Assembly: GCA_037447655.1 (NCBI GenBank)
Contig: JBBHKE010002637.1
Span: 1-62,000, forward strand
Length of the DNA: 62,000 nucleotides
DNA from: Zygnema cylindricum
Taxonomy: Eukaryota > Streptophyta > Zygnematophyceae > Zygnematales > Zygnemataceae
Direction: 5' to 3'
In this document: one piece after another, positions 10,835-22,819 of the stretch
How the letters are laid out: every line of letters starts with the position of its first letter
How positions within the stretch are numbered: the first letter of the stretch is position 1
Notes under the pieces: model-generated
What the model was told of the DNA's origin: nothing
The model's database searches: none
The model's input: the letters and a program-made list of their open reading frames with translations, nothing else
Program-made: the position numbers and the translations under genes

Positions 10835-12199
10835 ATGATTGATAAATCATGGAAGTGGAATACACTGGTCTGCATGATACTTGTGCAAGAGTCCTTTAAG
10901 GAGGATGGGGAGCTTCTTCTAAACGAGAGTATAGAGGAGAAGGAGATCCATCAGAGAAAGAAGCGTGCCCTTAGAGCAATTCGGGAAGCTCAACAGGAAG
11001 GATGGATCATCGACTCAGGTGCATCCATGCATATGTGTCGTGACAAGGACCTCTTCACTAAGCTAAGGAAAATCCCTACTGTAGAAAAAGAGCATAGAGA
11101 TGGGAAAGTGGTTACTACAGATCTAGTGGGATCACTAGATCTGAAAATGTCTTAGTGGAGGGTAAGACTTCTATACTAACTTTCTGAGATGTGCTCTATA
11201 TTCCTCAGCAGAGAAAAAATCTTGTCTCTACATCTGTGTTAGATGACAAAGAGTTTGATACCTTCACTAGAAAGGGAGTCTTTACAGCTAAGTATAGGGA
11301 TAAATTTTACTTCACTGCAGATAACGGGAGTGAAGGAATGTTTAGGCTTAACTTGAGTAATGAAAAGAAGAATGCTTACTAGTTGATGTCTTGATGATTT
11401 GGCATAAGCGGTTAAAGCATGTGCATTTTGATTGGTTGAGGGAAATGAAAAAGCTTAGTGTAGTAGAAGGCATTAAGTTCAGTGATAATGAAATGGTGGA
11501 TGATTATAGTGGCTGTGCCCAAGGCAAAGCTCACAAACTTCCATTCCCTAAAGCCGCCACATATAGGGGAGAAAAGGTACTAGATTTGATCTAAATAAAT
11601 ATCTGGGGACCAGCAAGGGTACCCTCAGTTGGAGGGAAAGGTATATGTTGATAATTACTGATGGCTGGTCTAGATATTTTAGAGTCTACTTCTTAAAAAC
11701 CAAGTCTGAAACAACAACTTACTTCAAAGAATATAAAGCCTAAAGTGAGAAGTTGCATTGAACCCCCATTAAAAGAATTAGGAGTGATAACAGGGGAGAA
11801 TATACCTCTAACCAGTTTGAGCAATACTTAAGAGACGAGGAAGTTCAGCACCAGAAAACTGTACCATATAATCCGGAGCAAAATGGAGAAGCTGAGAGGC
11901 TAAACCAAACACTAGGAGATAGTGTAAGCAGTATGTTGGTTGACAAAAAAATAGGAAAGAGATTTTGGGCAGAAGCCAGAAATTGAGCCAACTATATTAA
12001 GAATAGAGTCTTTACCTCAACAGTCAAAGGTATGACACTTTATGAAAGATGGGTTGGAAGGAAACCAGATATCTCTCTCCGTAAAGTATTTGGTAGCTAA
12101 GTTTACAATCTAGATTCGGATAAGAAAAACTGGAAACTTGATGCTAAGTGAAAACCCGGATATTTTGTAGGATATGATCACGATGTCAAGGGATAAAGA
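10835..12199 (+). pseudogene. copia-3 protease, pre-integrase and integrase
   Basis: The open piece 10835-11155 carries WIIDSGASMHMC with the catalytic Asp intact (about 11003-11038), ending with a stop at 11153. Two further pieces hold the pre-integrase (11191-11382) and the zinc site IWHKRLKHVHFDWL...YSGCAQGK (11391-11594), in which the first Cys is Tyr and the Gly before the second His is Lys. The integrase core follows with frameshifts: IWGPARVPS (about 11602), SDNRGEYTS (about 11785) and QNGEAERLNQTL (about 11878), which keeps the catalytic Glu that copia-2 has lost. Confidence 0.85.
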
Positions 12200-13241
12200 G
12201 TGTATGACTTAGCAAAGCAAGATATCATTATGCTCAAACACCTAGTTGTCATGGATGAAGGAAAATCAATTGACCCCTTCAAATATACCAAAAATATAAG
12301 AATCAGGTTTGAGTCCGAAAGTGAGGAGAACTCTGTTTTTCCCGAAAAGGACATAAGTGAGACAGTGGTTGCAGATTCAAGGGAGATAAAAAAAACAGGA
12401 GAGTTACCGAATACCTAACATATTCCTAAGGAATTCGAGGAGAAAAAAGTGGAGGAACCGGACCTGACTTTCATGGATAGGGGAGACGATGAGACAGTAA
12501 GGAGAAACCCAAGACTTCCCTTTATTCCAACTTCGGAGTTTGAGGGAGGAAAAATGAGCAACCAAAGGATACGGGAGAAATAAGTTGCTCGTGAGGTAAC
12601 TAACCTATCTCATCCTGATGAGCGTGAATCGTACTTGGAGGCAGTGAACAACACAGAAAAGGACATATGGATTAGAGGCATAAATGATGAGATGGCTTCC
12701 ATCATGGAAGCAAATACTTGGGAGCTAGCAGATTGTCCTCTAGACAGAAAAACTATTGGCTCAAAATGGGTATTTAAACTAGAACTAAACCCAGATAATA
12801 CAATTGAAGATATAAGGCTCGTTTGTTAGCAAATGGGTTCACCCAAAAAGAGGGGATTGACTATGAGGAGACATTTGCTACAGTTGTTCGGTTCCCATCA
12901 GTAAAGTATCTGCTTAGTGTGGCGGCAGCGGAAGACATGGAAATACATCAAATGGACATTAAAATCGCCTTTCTCAATGGTGAGTTAGAGGAAGAAATCT
13001 TAATGCGGCAACCAAAACGGTTAGTGGAGAATGGGGAAGAGAGCAAAGTTTGCAGGCTCATAAAGTCATTATATGGACTTAAGCAGGCTCCCTAACAATG
13101 GAATAAGAAACTAGATGAGTTTCTTAATAGTCAAAGATATGTCCGAATCAGCTCTGACCATTCTATCTATATATTTGAAGATAAGGATGGTGTGATTTTT
13201 ATTGCAATTTATGTGGATAATCTGTTGGTGTAACTAAGTCT
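12200..13241 (+). pseudogene. copia-3 reverse transcriptase, YVDD box mutated to YVDN
   Basis: After a linker (12200-12418) the RVT_2 domain is read from WELADC...TIGSKWVFKLELNPDN (12635-12829), shifts frame, and continues GFTQKEGIDYEETFA...HQMDIKIAFLNGELEEE (12823-13095). Beyond a stop at 13094 the palm motif reads FIAIYVDNLLV at about 13199-13231: the second Asp of YVDD is Asn, which removes a metal ligand of the polymerase. A stop follows within three codons. Confidence 0.88.
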
Positions 13242-14160
13242 TTGGAAAAGATCAATAAATTAAAGAAAGATCTTAGAAGCAGATTTGACATGAAGGATTT
13301 AGAGGAGGCAAGATATATTTTGGGAATTCAAATGGAAAGAGATAGGGGGAAAATGATCATTAGACTCACTCAGAAAGAAGCAATAGGTAATATGTTTAAG
13401 AAACTCCAGATAGAGAAAGCAAACAGTTCTACCACTCCCATGGACTTGAAGAAAGTAAGTGATGGGAGTGTAGAATGAGGAGTGATAATCTTAGATAATC
13501 TTATGAGTCTAGAGGAGAGAGAGGATATGAAGTCTATTCCTTATAAAGAGGTAGTAGGAAGTTTGATTTACTTTATGAACTGTACAAGGCCGGACATAAC
13601 GACAGCAGTAGGAGTCCTCAGTAGGAGTCTTAACGATCCTAGGAAGAGAGATTGGGAAGCACCCAAGGGTGTCATAAGATATCTGCTTGGAACTAAAGAA
13701 TTATGGTTGCATTTGGTAGGGGAGCACGCTGATATGACTACTTAGAGTGATGCCACTTAAGAGGATGAACCTATGAGAAGATGCACTTCTGGATATGTAT
13801 TGTATGTGGGGGAAGGTGATTGTTGTTAGAGGAGTAAGCAACAAAAGGTGGTTGCTCAGTCAACTATGGAGGCTGAGTATATCGCCTCTTGTTCTGATGT
13901 GAAAGAATTAATGTGGGTCAAGTCCTTGTTGCAAGAACTGGGGTATATAAAGGAGGGAGTGCATGAGGTTTTTTTGTGATAATCAGGCTGCCATTGAAAT
14001 TGCAGCCAATCCAAAACATCATTTCAAAGCTAAACATATGGACATAAGATTAAGCTTTGTGAGGGAGAAAGTTGAAAATTAAATTGTAAATCTTGTGTAT
14101 AGATCTAATGAAGAAATGATAGCTCACATGATGACCAAACCTATGCCCTCTCCCAAGTTA
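13242..14160 (+). pseudogene. copia-3 RT thumb and RNase H
   Basis: KDLEEARYILGIQMERDRGK (13284-13346) is the thumb-connection motif. SLIYFMNCTRPDITTAVGVLSR follows at 13559-13625. The first RNase H region reads TT-stop-SDAT (about 13738), with the Trp codon turned into a stop, then STMEAEYIAS (Glu), a frameshift in the run of T at about 13970 (FFVIIRLPL instead of FCDNQAAI), and HHFKAKHMDIR (His). Non-functional. Confidence 0.85.
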
Positions 14161-14225
14161 AAATCTTGCAGAGAAAAATTTGGACTAAAAAAAATATATA
14201 TAACTAGACTAGAAAATAAGGGGAA

Positions 14226-15210
14226 TGTTGAAAATCACTAGATTTATATGATATTTTCTAGGTCTAAAATAAAATAAAAGAGCAAGCACCTTTCCTCTCT
14301 ATCCCCCATTCTTTCTATAATCACTGAAAGTGAAAGAGAGAAATAGAAGGGAAGCCATGGCTGCCATAGCCTAATAAGCAGGACTGAAGAGTGACTTATG
14401 TCACTCTCAACAAAAGGTTGAATCCGGCAAGACTTGAACCAACGACAGCCAGAGCGAGGCGTAGCCGTCAGCCCTAACCGGTTTGTTGTAGAAGTTTGTT
14501 GAAGTTTATAGGGTATGATTAATATTTAAACTATGTTACGGTTGATAAACCGATTGACGAAAATACAAATGAAACAACATAGAACCTGTTATATACAATG
14601 CGAATATAATACCGCACGAAACAAATGAATCGGACATTTGTTTCGACGTTCAATATTAAATGCCGGTTTTTATCCAGCGGCGCACATCATCGCCAAGATC
14701 TCGAAATGGTCATTTTGGCGTTTTTATGACGTGGTATGACTTGGCGCCACGTGGAGAGATAACATTTGGTCGTGGGAATTATGATGAACGTATAGACGAG
14801 TGAAAAGTGGACACGCGTCCGCTTAATGGCCTTGTCGTACAAAGGCCGTACAGAAAGTACATCGGCACTAGTACTTTTTTGTACTATACACTGATTTTTT
14901 TGGTTCGTTCTGTCAATAGATAGGGGTTGTGAGAGACAACTATGACTTAGAAAAAGCTGGTAGGTAGTCCTCTCTCTCTTTATGAGTTTATATAAATTAG
15001 CATCTTTGCCACCCTATAACTAATCGCCTAGTTGGGCGTTTTCAGTGATTCTTTTTTGTACGGACTCAAGAGAGTCCAGGCTGCACAGGGTGTAGTTAAA
15101 TTGACTATTAGTCTGCTTGGGCAGCAGTGGTTCCCATGAGAAGTGGGTTAGTTAACAACTATCTAGAGGCTTCTTGGATTTTGTAGTCCAATGGAGGACA
15201 CAGAATTGCA
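14226..15210 (+). repeat. copia-3 3' LTR (985 bp)
   Basis: TGTTGAAAATCACTAG to CAGAATTGCA with TTCTT following. It contains, antisense, a tRNA-like stretch at 14410-14480, the GTAC block at 14833-14900 with TATA-like TACTATACACTG, and the uninterrupted version of the region disturbed in the 5' LTR. Confidence 0.9.
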
Positions 15211-15215
15211 TTCTT

Positions 15216-18200
15216 TCTAATGTTGTTCGCGTATAAAAAAAAAAATAGAATTACAGCATAGTACTGGGAGGTCCAGATTTCTGTAAACAACCTCACTTTT
15301 CGTCTGATGGTACGCCACCCTAAAACAATAATAGAGGCGTTGGTTAAACCAAATGTGTTCGCTCTTAAACTCGGCAAAAAAGAAGAGAGAGAAGGATGTG
15401 CAGTCAAAGTGGTTGTGTGAATCAGGGGAGTTTGGTCAAAGGTCAACGCTAAGAGAAGGCCTTTAAAGGTGGGTATCATCATGTAGTAGAAACCTTGTAT
15501 ATGTCATCCTAAAGAGAAGGAGAAAGTAGAAGAAGAAGAGTCGTAGAGGGGACATAAAAATATGGCCAATGCTTCTCAAAAGTTCTCGACATTAGGGTCA
15601 GAATGGTGAATGGATAAAGGTCTTGTGATAATCCATGACTTATAAACACTGGCCATCCGAATGGTTTCGATACTTAAAATTCCGAATTGTTGTTCCCTTC
15701 AAGTATTTGGTGCACAACGTCTTAAAAACATTTGTTTCTTAGATCCGATAAATTTGCAACCTGACGAGTCCTTTTTTTGGTACCATTGGAAGCCCCGTGG
15801 AATTCCAAAAATGAGCCAAATATTTTCCTCAAAGCAAGTCTCTCAGACCTCGTTGTTCATTCATTCACCTACAACACTCCCATTTATTCATGTTATTCCT
15901 AAACACCATATCCTTCCAAATTTGTCACTTGTCTTCTAAGGGTTGATTACCCCTCGTATAAACAACTAAACAAAAATAAAAGTGGTATTACAAAATTAAG
16001 AAAAACATCTCCCACATTCCCAACTTCGTCACCTATCCGTTTATCCTACTCGAAACGAGTCTTATTGTATTTTTCCAACTCCATTAGCTTGGACCATCTA
16101 ATGCACGTTGTCATTTTTAAATTGTTGTTATAGATCATAGTGCAAATCCTTTGTCCATCTTATGGGTAATTTGTCAAATTAAGAGTTTTCCATTTCTTAA
16201 TTAAATTTGTGGTCCAAATTGTTAGACCCTTTTATCTTGCAATTCTTACAGATACATGCCATACTTACCAAATTGAATGATGGATTCGTTGAATCTAATA
16301 CTATTTCTTCTAATTTCAGCGCCCATACCTTAAACAGGCCGGTTAGTAAATATGGTGTCAACTACATACTTTTTGTTCAGTTACATCCTCTTGTGCCAAA
16401 AAAATATACCTTGTTCAACGTGACACGCTTGGCTTGCCATTTCTCGATCATGAAAGTGATGATCTAAGGTGCCTTGATAAAAACTAAAAATTGACTTTAA
16501 TATGGATGAGGACTTCCTCCATTGCCTCGTAGTGAGTGATTGAGAGGGAGAGGATACGAGTGAATGGCTTGGTCTGAGTATTTAGAGTGAGTGGCTCAAA
16601 CTGAGTGGTTGAACAAAGTTGCTCAAATTGAGAATGTGGGGCTAAAAGTTGGGGGGTAAAAGGTAAGATTGAGTGGTTCAAATTGTGTGCCTCCGAGTGA
16701 GTGGGTGGGAGTGAATGGTTTGGAGTGAGTGCTTTTAGGTGAGCGATTTTGAGTGAAGGCCTTGACGTGAGTGGTTTGTAGTGACAGGTTAAGCCAAAGT
16801 GGTTGCAACTGAATGCTTCGGAGTGAGTGGTCATGTCTGAGTGTCTCATAGTGAATACCTTTGACTATGTGGTTCGAATGATTGCCTCATAGTGAGTGGC
16901 TACGAGTGAGTCGTTGTCAGTGAGTGTGTCGTAACGAGTGATTTTAAGAGAATGGCTCCAAGTGAGTGTTCAAGTTGAGTCTTTTACGATGATTTGTTGC
17001 GAGGAAGTGGCTCAAAATGAATGCATAAGGATGCACGATTGCGGGTGATTAGCTAGGAATAAGAGTCTGGAAGTGAGTGATTGGAGGTGAGTCGTTCATA
17101 GTAAGTGGCTTATTGTCAATCAAGTTGAATGAGGCGCCTGAAGTGAATAAATGAGTGATAATGGCTAGGTGTGAATGCCTCAGAGCGAGTGACTATGAAT
17201 TTGTGACTTTGAGGGAGTGCCTCGTTGAGAGTATTATGAGTGGGTTGATCAAAAAATGTTCCTAAGGGTGAGTGGCTAGAACTGAGTGGGCAGATGAACG
17301 CCTAATACCGAGTGGCTTCGAGTGAGTAGATCAAAGCGAGTGCCTCCGCCTGAGTAGCCAGTGTTAGTAAATCAAATAGAGTGTTAAAGTAAAATGGTTG
17401 AAAATGGGTCGTTGCGAGTGAGTCACTCAGAGTGAGTGCCTCCAACCCAATTTCCAACAAGGTAAGAGATTGTGAGTTGGTGGGTCACTTTCGTTAAGAA
17501 AACCTTATTATATAGAGGGAGATACTAATCTCATTGAAGTTACGAAAATCGTCTCTCGGTCCGACATTGTAAAGCCACTTCCATACACCGAGAAGTGGCT
17601 CATCAATAGGCCAAGTGAACCATTTTCGCCTATTTTAACTTTTGGTAAAGAGATAACAACCTGATGACGGGCCTATTTATCGAAAGGGCTAATTTACAAA
17701 TTGTAACACAGGTACCTCCTATGTGCCCCTTTAAGACCTTCTTTCAAAAGTGTGAGGTGCCAAATGCTTTCTCTTTTTCTTTCGAACCGAGAGGAGATGC
17801 CACTCCATTTTCCCTTGTGTTGCACACCAATTCGAATTCTCTCAAGCTTCAGCTTTTAGAATTCAGGCCTAAAGGTTGAGAATTAAGAGCTCACATCAAA
17901 AAAATTAAGTTTTTATTAATAATGAGATCTTTTGTGAGGTGGACTCTTTCTCGAAATTGACAAGTGATGCAAGTAGCATTCCCTTTTTTAAGTAAAAAAT
18001 AGCGATGAAAGCGATGACGTAGAATAGAAATAGTAAATACCCACCAAGTCAAAACCCAATTATCTTGAAATCCATATCTTCACCAAAATGGTTCACATAT
18101 TAAGAAAGGGTGTTATCAAAGAATATAAGCTCTTATGTTTTTCTCACGAATTCAATTATCTAAAATTAATCTTATATACAAAAATAGTTTTAAAACTAAG

Positions 18201-18311
18201 GACGCTATTAGTTTTGTATGGTTTCTATGGGTCAATATAAGGTTATAGTTCACAATATCGTTAAGTATCACAATTTTGAAGAAGTTTCAAGAATATAGTG
18301 AGCTTGACAAA
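15216..18311. other. Non-coding spacer, including a decayed minisatellite
   Basis: No protein motif is recognised on either strand. 15660-15940 is open in one frame for 92 codons without recognisable features. 16495-17450 is a degenerate tandem repeat, listed separately. The remainder is AT-rich unique-looking sequence. Confidence 0.5.
16495..17450. repeat. Decayed short tandem repeat (GAGTGAGTGGCTC-like)
   Basis: Dozens of variants of GAGTGAGTGGCTCAAA and GAGTGAGTGCCTC follow each other at roughly 15-18 bp spacing over about 950 bp, with many substitutions and indels. Open frames here (e.g. minus 16484-16849, rich in HSEA/NHS) are by-products of the repeat and not genes. Confidence 0.7.
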
Positions 18312-18623
18312 AGTAATAAAATCTCCTACCTCTCAGAAAATCCCATTACTACAACCAATTTCGACTACACAATCCACACATTGGAAAATAAACATTCACA
18401 TTGGACATCACTCACATAAGGACAAACTTTAAATCAAAATAAGTTTTTGTCCACATAACATTAGCTTGGTCTCTTGCCCTCGTGGCTCAACCCTTTTTAT
18501 TAAAGTATTTTCCACTACTCTCCTCTCTTAAATATTCTATCGCTGAACTTCTAAAACACTACTTAGTTTGTAAGAGATTTCAGTGCAAAAATGTCATTGC
18601 TCCAATTTGGTATTTTTGGCTCA
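18312..18623 (-). repeat. gypsy-1 3' LTR (about 312 bp)
   Basis: It aligns along its length with 34847-35157 (shared blocks such as ATCTCCTACCTCTCAGAAAA and CATTAGCTTGGTCTCTTGCC). The plus strand ends GGCTCA; its first base is A where the other copy has the T of TG. Confidence 0.8.
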
Positions 18624-19561
18624 AGACCAGATCATACAGAATTTCCACAAATTTTCCAAAAGAAAATATGATTACTCTCCTTTTAGACTTCCCTTTTTAT
18701 CCATCATCGCCCGCGACTCGCCAGACCAGAGTCAACGCTCGCTCCGTTGAACTGGTTTTACGTGGGTCAGTCATTGATCAACAATGACTTAGACTGACCA
18801 ATGCAAAAACGTGGGAAATCTTTTACTAACTACGTAGCATTTCTAACTAATCAAACGCTAGGTTTCACTACGTAACATTTACGTGCAAAAGTGCGCGCTA
18901 AACGAAACGCGACTTTGCACGAATGTGCGTCGCAAATTTCGCATGCTAAACTTTTCCTACGAAATTCTATAAAGGGAAAGTGACGTTTTGTACTAAAAAT
19001 TGTACCAAACGAACCATTGTGCTTACCTAACGAAATATTGATTTCGTTTGGTAATTTATAAACGTACGCCTTAAATTCTGCGGCTAGTTTGACCCTTAAC
19101 TCGTAACAATGAACACCCATTTGTTATTTTGACCTCGCGTTGTCGCCTAAATACACCAATCACTATATCTTTTAAAATATAACCCCAAATCGTGCGATTC
19201 TTTCGCGGACGTCTATCAAACTCAAATCTCTATATTAGTAACACTTAAATACCCATTTACAAACAAGTGTGATCCATTATTACTGTTACATCATCCCCTC
19301 TTTATATTTAACTAACCTTAGTTAAAACACATTTTATTCTCACACGGGACTTCTATATTATTATCCCTCCAATACCCTTGTAAAAACCTCCGAACTTTTA
19401 TCTTGTAAAGTTAACTCATCTTCTGGCCTTTCTAGATAATGCACTTGCCAGAATATAGTATTGTTGACCTTAAACCGTTGACCAACCCAATATATTTCCC
19501 ATCTGTGGACCTAAAGCTCTATAATTATTGAGGGATCCAATCCCAATTCTCCTTCAGTTGG
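18624..19561 (-). other. gypsy-1 3' untranslated region
   Basis: It lies between integrase stop and 3' LTR. Nothing coding is recognised; an 89-codon open stretch at 18851-19120 has no known motif. Confidence 0.4.
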
Positions 19562-20600
19562 TCAAAAGTTTGCTGGTTTCAGCTGACTGATGTGTATCAT
19601 TGGATGAATTTTTGTTGAAGGCAGAAAGTTCGATTCGGCAACAACTGACGATATCATCTCGATAACAATAAATGGTCCGATGTACTTAAGAGCAAATTTC
19701 CGCGTAGGATCCGATTGTCCCTCGATCTTGCACCTGTAATGAGTGGTTGAAAGCCAAACCTTGTTACCTGTGCTTACAACCCAATCACCCCATTTGTGGT
19801 TAGCATTTAATTCTTGCCTTCTTTGTGCCTCCACTAATGCATCCCGGATTGTTTTCCAAACTGTTAGAATGTATTCTCAAAACTCCGTTCCAAGACCCGT
19901 ATTCTTTTGAGTGACCCTTGTTATTAAGTCTAATGCTTTTCTCGGTTGGTATCCATATGTAACTTCAAACTGTGAGAATTTTGTTCAGCATGTTTACATG
20001 AATTGTATGCAAATTCCATTAATGGCACTTAAGATTTCCATGTGTTATGAAATCCGCTGCAAACAGTCCTAAGCATTTCTTCCAATGTACGGTTCATCGT
20101 TTCTGTATGTCCATCTGTCTGATGATGATGAGAGGTACTCATTTTTATTTCAGTGCCTAAATTTTGCTGCAATTATTTCCAAAACGCAAACCTAAATTTA
20201 GAATCTCTATCACTAAGTATAGGCAAAAGGAACTTCGTGATATATGACCACACTGTCAAAATATATTTTTGCAACATCTACAACTGAATAAGTAGTTTTG
20301 CAAGGGATAAAGATTCTCATTTTAATGAACCTATCGACGACGACCATCATACTGTAATTTCTTGTACATGTGGGTGGCAACCTGACAATAAAATCCATAC
20401 TGACATATTCCCATAGTCTTTCGATGATATCTAAAGGTTTTAAGAGACCTCTAGGTTTTTGGTTACTAGGTTTACTCTGTTGGCAAGGGACACAACTTTC
20501 CACGTGTTTCGACACCTCGTTTGCCATCTTCGGCCAAAACAATCTACTCTGCAACTAACTAAGAGTTTTATCTCGACCTAGATGTTCTAACTACTCATAG
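19562..20600 (-). pseudogene. gypsy-1 integrase
   Basis: The piece 20213-20554 holds the last half of the zinc-binding domain (SCVPCQQSK) and the first DDE Asp in YVSMDFIVRLP. The core continues with shifts through 19835-20212. The piece 19562-19834 reads KYIGPFIVIE, the GPY/F module typical of gypsy integrases, and ends HPMIHISQLKPANF. No chromodomain is visible after it. At least two frameshifts make it inactive. Chromatin insertion would be its role in an active element. Confidence 0.85.
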
Positions 20601-20699
20601 GTTTCATGTGAAAGTTGATTTCTTAAGTCTCCATTTTAGGCATGCAAAATCTATCCCTTGTCCGCAAATACAGTAAACCATCTTCTATTTTAAAGTTTT

Positions 20700-22100
20700 T
20701 GACATGCCTGTCATTCAATGGGTCAAAATTCCCTCCCAAAATATTCTTGCAAATCACAACAAAATATGGATCTTTATCATAACTTTTTCTAACAGCATCT
20801 TAAATCAATTTATCTCGAACCACCACACTTATTTCAAAACATCTACTAAAAGGATCTGTGACTACATTTGTCTTTCCAGAATTATGTTTGACATTAAATT
20901 TGAAATATGCCAATTTTTGCATCCACCTAACTTATCTGCCAGCATAATCTGTGCATCACTTAATCTCTGTAGATAAGAGAGTGCCTTATTATCACAGTGA
21001 ACTGAAATTCTTTATTATGCAAATAACAACGACATTTCACCAATGCATGAATTATTGCGTGTAATTCTCTTTTTTGTGATGGATAGTTCTTTCCAGCATC
21101 ATTAAATTTCCTGGACTCAAAAGCAATAGGATGAAAATGTTTGCCGACTTTTTGACTTAGGATTGCACCTAGACCTTTATCGTATGCATCAGTAGTGATC
21201 AAAACTTCAAATTCCCCAGCAAGATCAAGATACACCAGTGTAGGGGTAGAGGTCAACTTCCCTTTTAGTTCACTGAAAGCTCTCCTCTGATCGGCTCCCC
21301 ACACAAATGTCTCCTTCTCTCGAAGTAAATCTGTCAAAGGTGCGGCGATCATACTGAAGTTTTTGATAAATATCCTGCAATAAGTGGCCGATCCCAAAAA
21401 TGATCTAACTTCTGTGACATTAGTGGGTTGGTTCCAATTTTGGATTGTAGTAATTTTGGATGGATCTGTTTAAACACCTTCCCCACTAACTATATGTCAC
21501 AAAAATAATTGTTCACTTTAAGAAAATTGGATTTTGACAATTTTCCATATTATTTTATTTCATTTAACCTTTCCAACACTTCCTTTTAATAAATTACATG
21601 TTGTTTTTTAGATTCGCTGTAAATTAGAATATCATCTATAAACACCTGAACAAACTCATATATATAATCTAAAAAGGTTTGGTTCATTAATCTTTGATAA
21701 GTAGGCGGTGCATTCATCAAACCAAATGGCATCACTATCCATGTAAAATGACCAACTCTAGTTTTAAACGCATTTTCGTCAACAACTTCAGTTCTAATTG
21801 GCACCGATTAAAGCCACGACGGAGATCAATGAAAGAAAATATTTTAGCACCTTTTAAACGATTTATCAAATCAAAAATTAAAAGTAACGGATACTTATCC
21901 TTCACCGTAATATCGTTTAGACTACGATAGTCGACACACATTCTCAATGTTTAATTCTTCTTTTTGACGAAGAGAACAAGTGCTCCATACAGTGATTTGC
22001 TAGGCTGAATATGTCCTTTTTCCATAAGCTCAATGATCTGTTTCTTTTTCTCTACTGCTCAAAGAAACTATGCTTATAAATCCCTGTGACAAGAGGATTA
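20700..22100 (-). pseudogene. gypsy-1 reverse transcriptase and RNase H
   Basis: Minus-strand pieces: 21735-21947 MRMCVDYRSLNDITVKDKYP; 21586-21804 VMPFGLMNAPPTYQRLMN and VFIDDILIYSES (gypsy [FY]xDD catalytic box, both Asp present); 20960-21397 with the thumb FIKNFSMIAAPLTDLL and RNase H start LITTDAYDKGLGAILSQ followed by RELHAIIHAL (Glu). A frameshift lies within the RT at about 21770. The domain order RT, RNase H, integrase separates this from copia elements. Confidence 0.88.
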
Positions 22101-22603
22101 TATCCTGGTTCAAGGTTAATTACATGTTCCACATCTCGGGAAGGTGGCCTCCTTAAGGGTAGGTCACTTGGGAAAACATCTCTAAATTCAAAAAATCAAA
22201 TCTTTAACAGCAGCATCAGATGTATTAATGTCAGTAAAAAAATCAGATTTTTGTTTTTCAAGATTTTTAGTCGTGTCTCATTTAAAAATAACATCAATGT
22301 TAGTGTTTTCTCCCCCCCTTTCATTAGTAGCTGCCTCAGTTACTAATAACAAGAAAGCATGATTTTTTTATTTTTTAAATGCTTTTTAAATTGTCTGGCA
22401 AAAAATCAAACCTTCCACTCCCAATTTGGTTATGTTTTTTATATGATACCTATGCAATTTCTTCGAAGGTAATGCTCGCACAAACTTCCAGCTGTTGTCA
22501 GACTTAATTCTCAAGGTTGTTAGTTTCCCAATTAATTTGAGGGATAAGTTCTGTTAGCCAAGGCTTTTCTACTATTAGCTCCTCACTACCCAAATTCAAT
22601 ATT

Positions 22604-22813
22604 TCACACAACTTTCATTTTATGCCCTTGGATATCCACTTTTATTGTGTCAGTTTGTAAATCTAATGTGGACTTATTTTCATTTGTCACTTGAACATGC
22701 AAAGGTTTTTCTCTTATGACAGTAGGAATTTTATTTTCCTCTACAAACTTATGTAAAATAAAATTATATGTAGCACCTGAATCTACCATAATTCTCAATG
22801 GTATTTTTTCCAT
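22604..22813 (-). pseudogene. gypsy-1 aspartic protease
   Basis: A 69-codon open piece begins PLRIMVDSGATYNFILHKF: DSGA is the retropepsin active-site motif, followed at a usual distance by strand residues. It is cut off from gag by the insertion of copia-4, whose 3' LTR begins at 22820, seven bases upstream of this ATG on the plus strand. It would cleave the gypsy polyprotein. Confidence 0.82.
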
Positions 22814-22819
22814 TTAAGA

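Larger units (their letters stand above)
8553..15210 (+). mobile_element. Ty1/copia retrotransposon copia-3, both LTRs and TSD
   Basis: The 5' LTR starts TGTTGAAAATC at 8553 and the 3' LTR ends ATTGCA at 15210. TTCTT precedes (8548-8552) and follows (15211-15215) the element, a perfect 5-bp target duplication. Between them lie the primer-binding site, gag, protease, integrase, reverse transcriptase, RNase H and a purine tract (AAAATAAGGGGAA). The 5' LTR is about 650 bp longer than the 3' LTR because of a foreign inverted LTR piece. Pol is broken by many stops and the gag zinc knuckle is missing. Confidence 0.93.

Noticed and set aside
15661-15939. 92-codon open frame in the 15-18 kb spacer
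   Set aside because: No motif, no similarity I can recognise, expected by chance in AT-rich DNA of this length.
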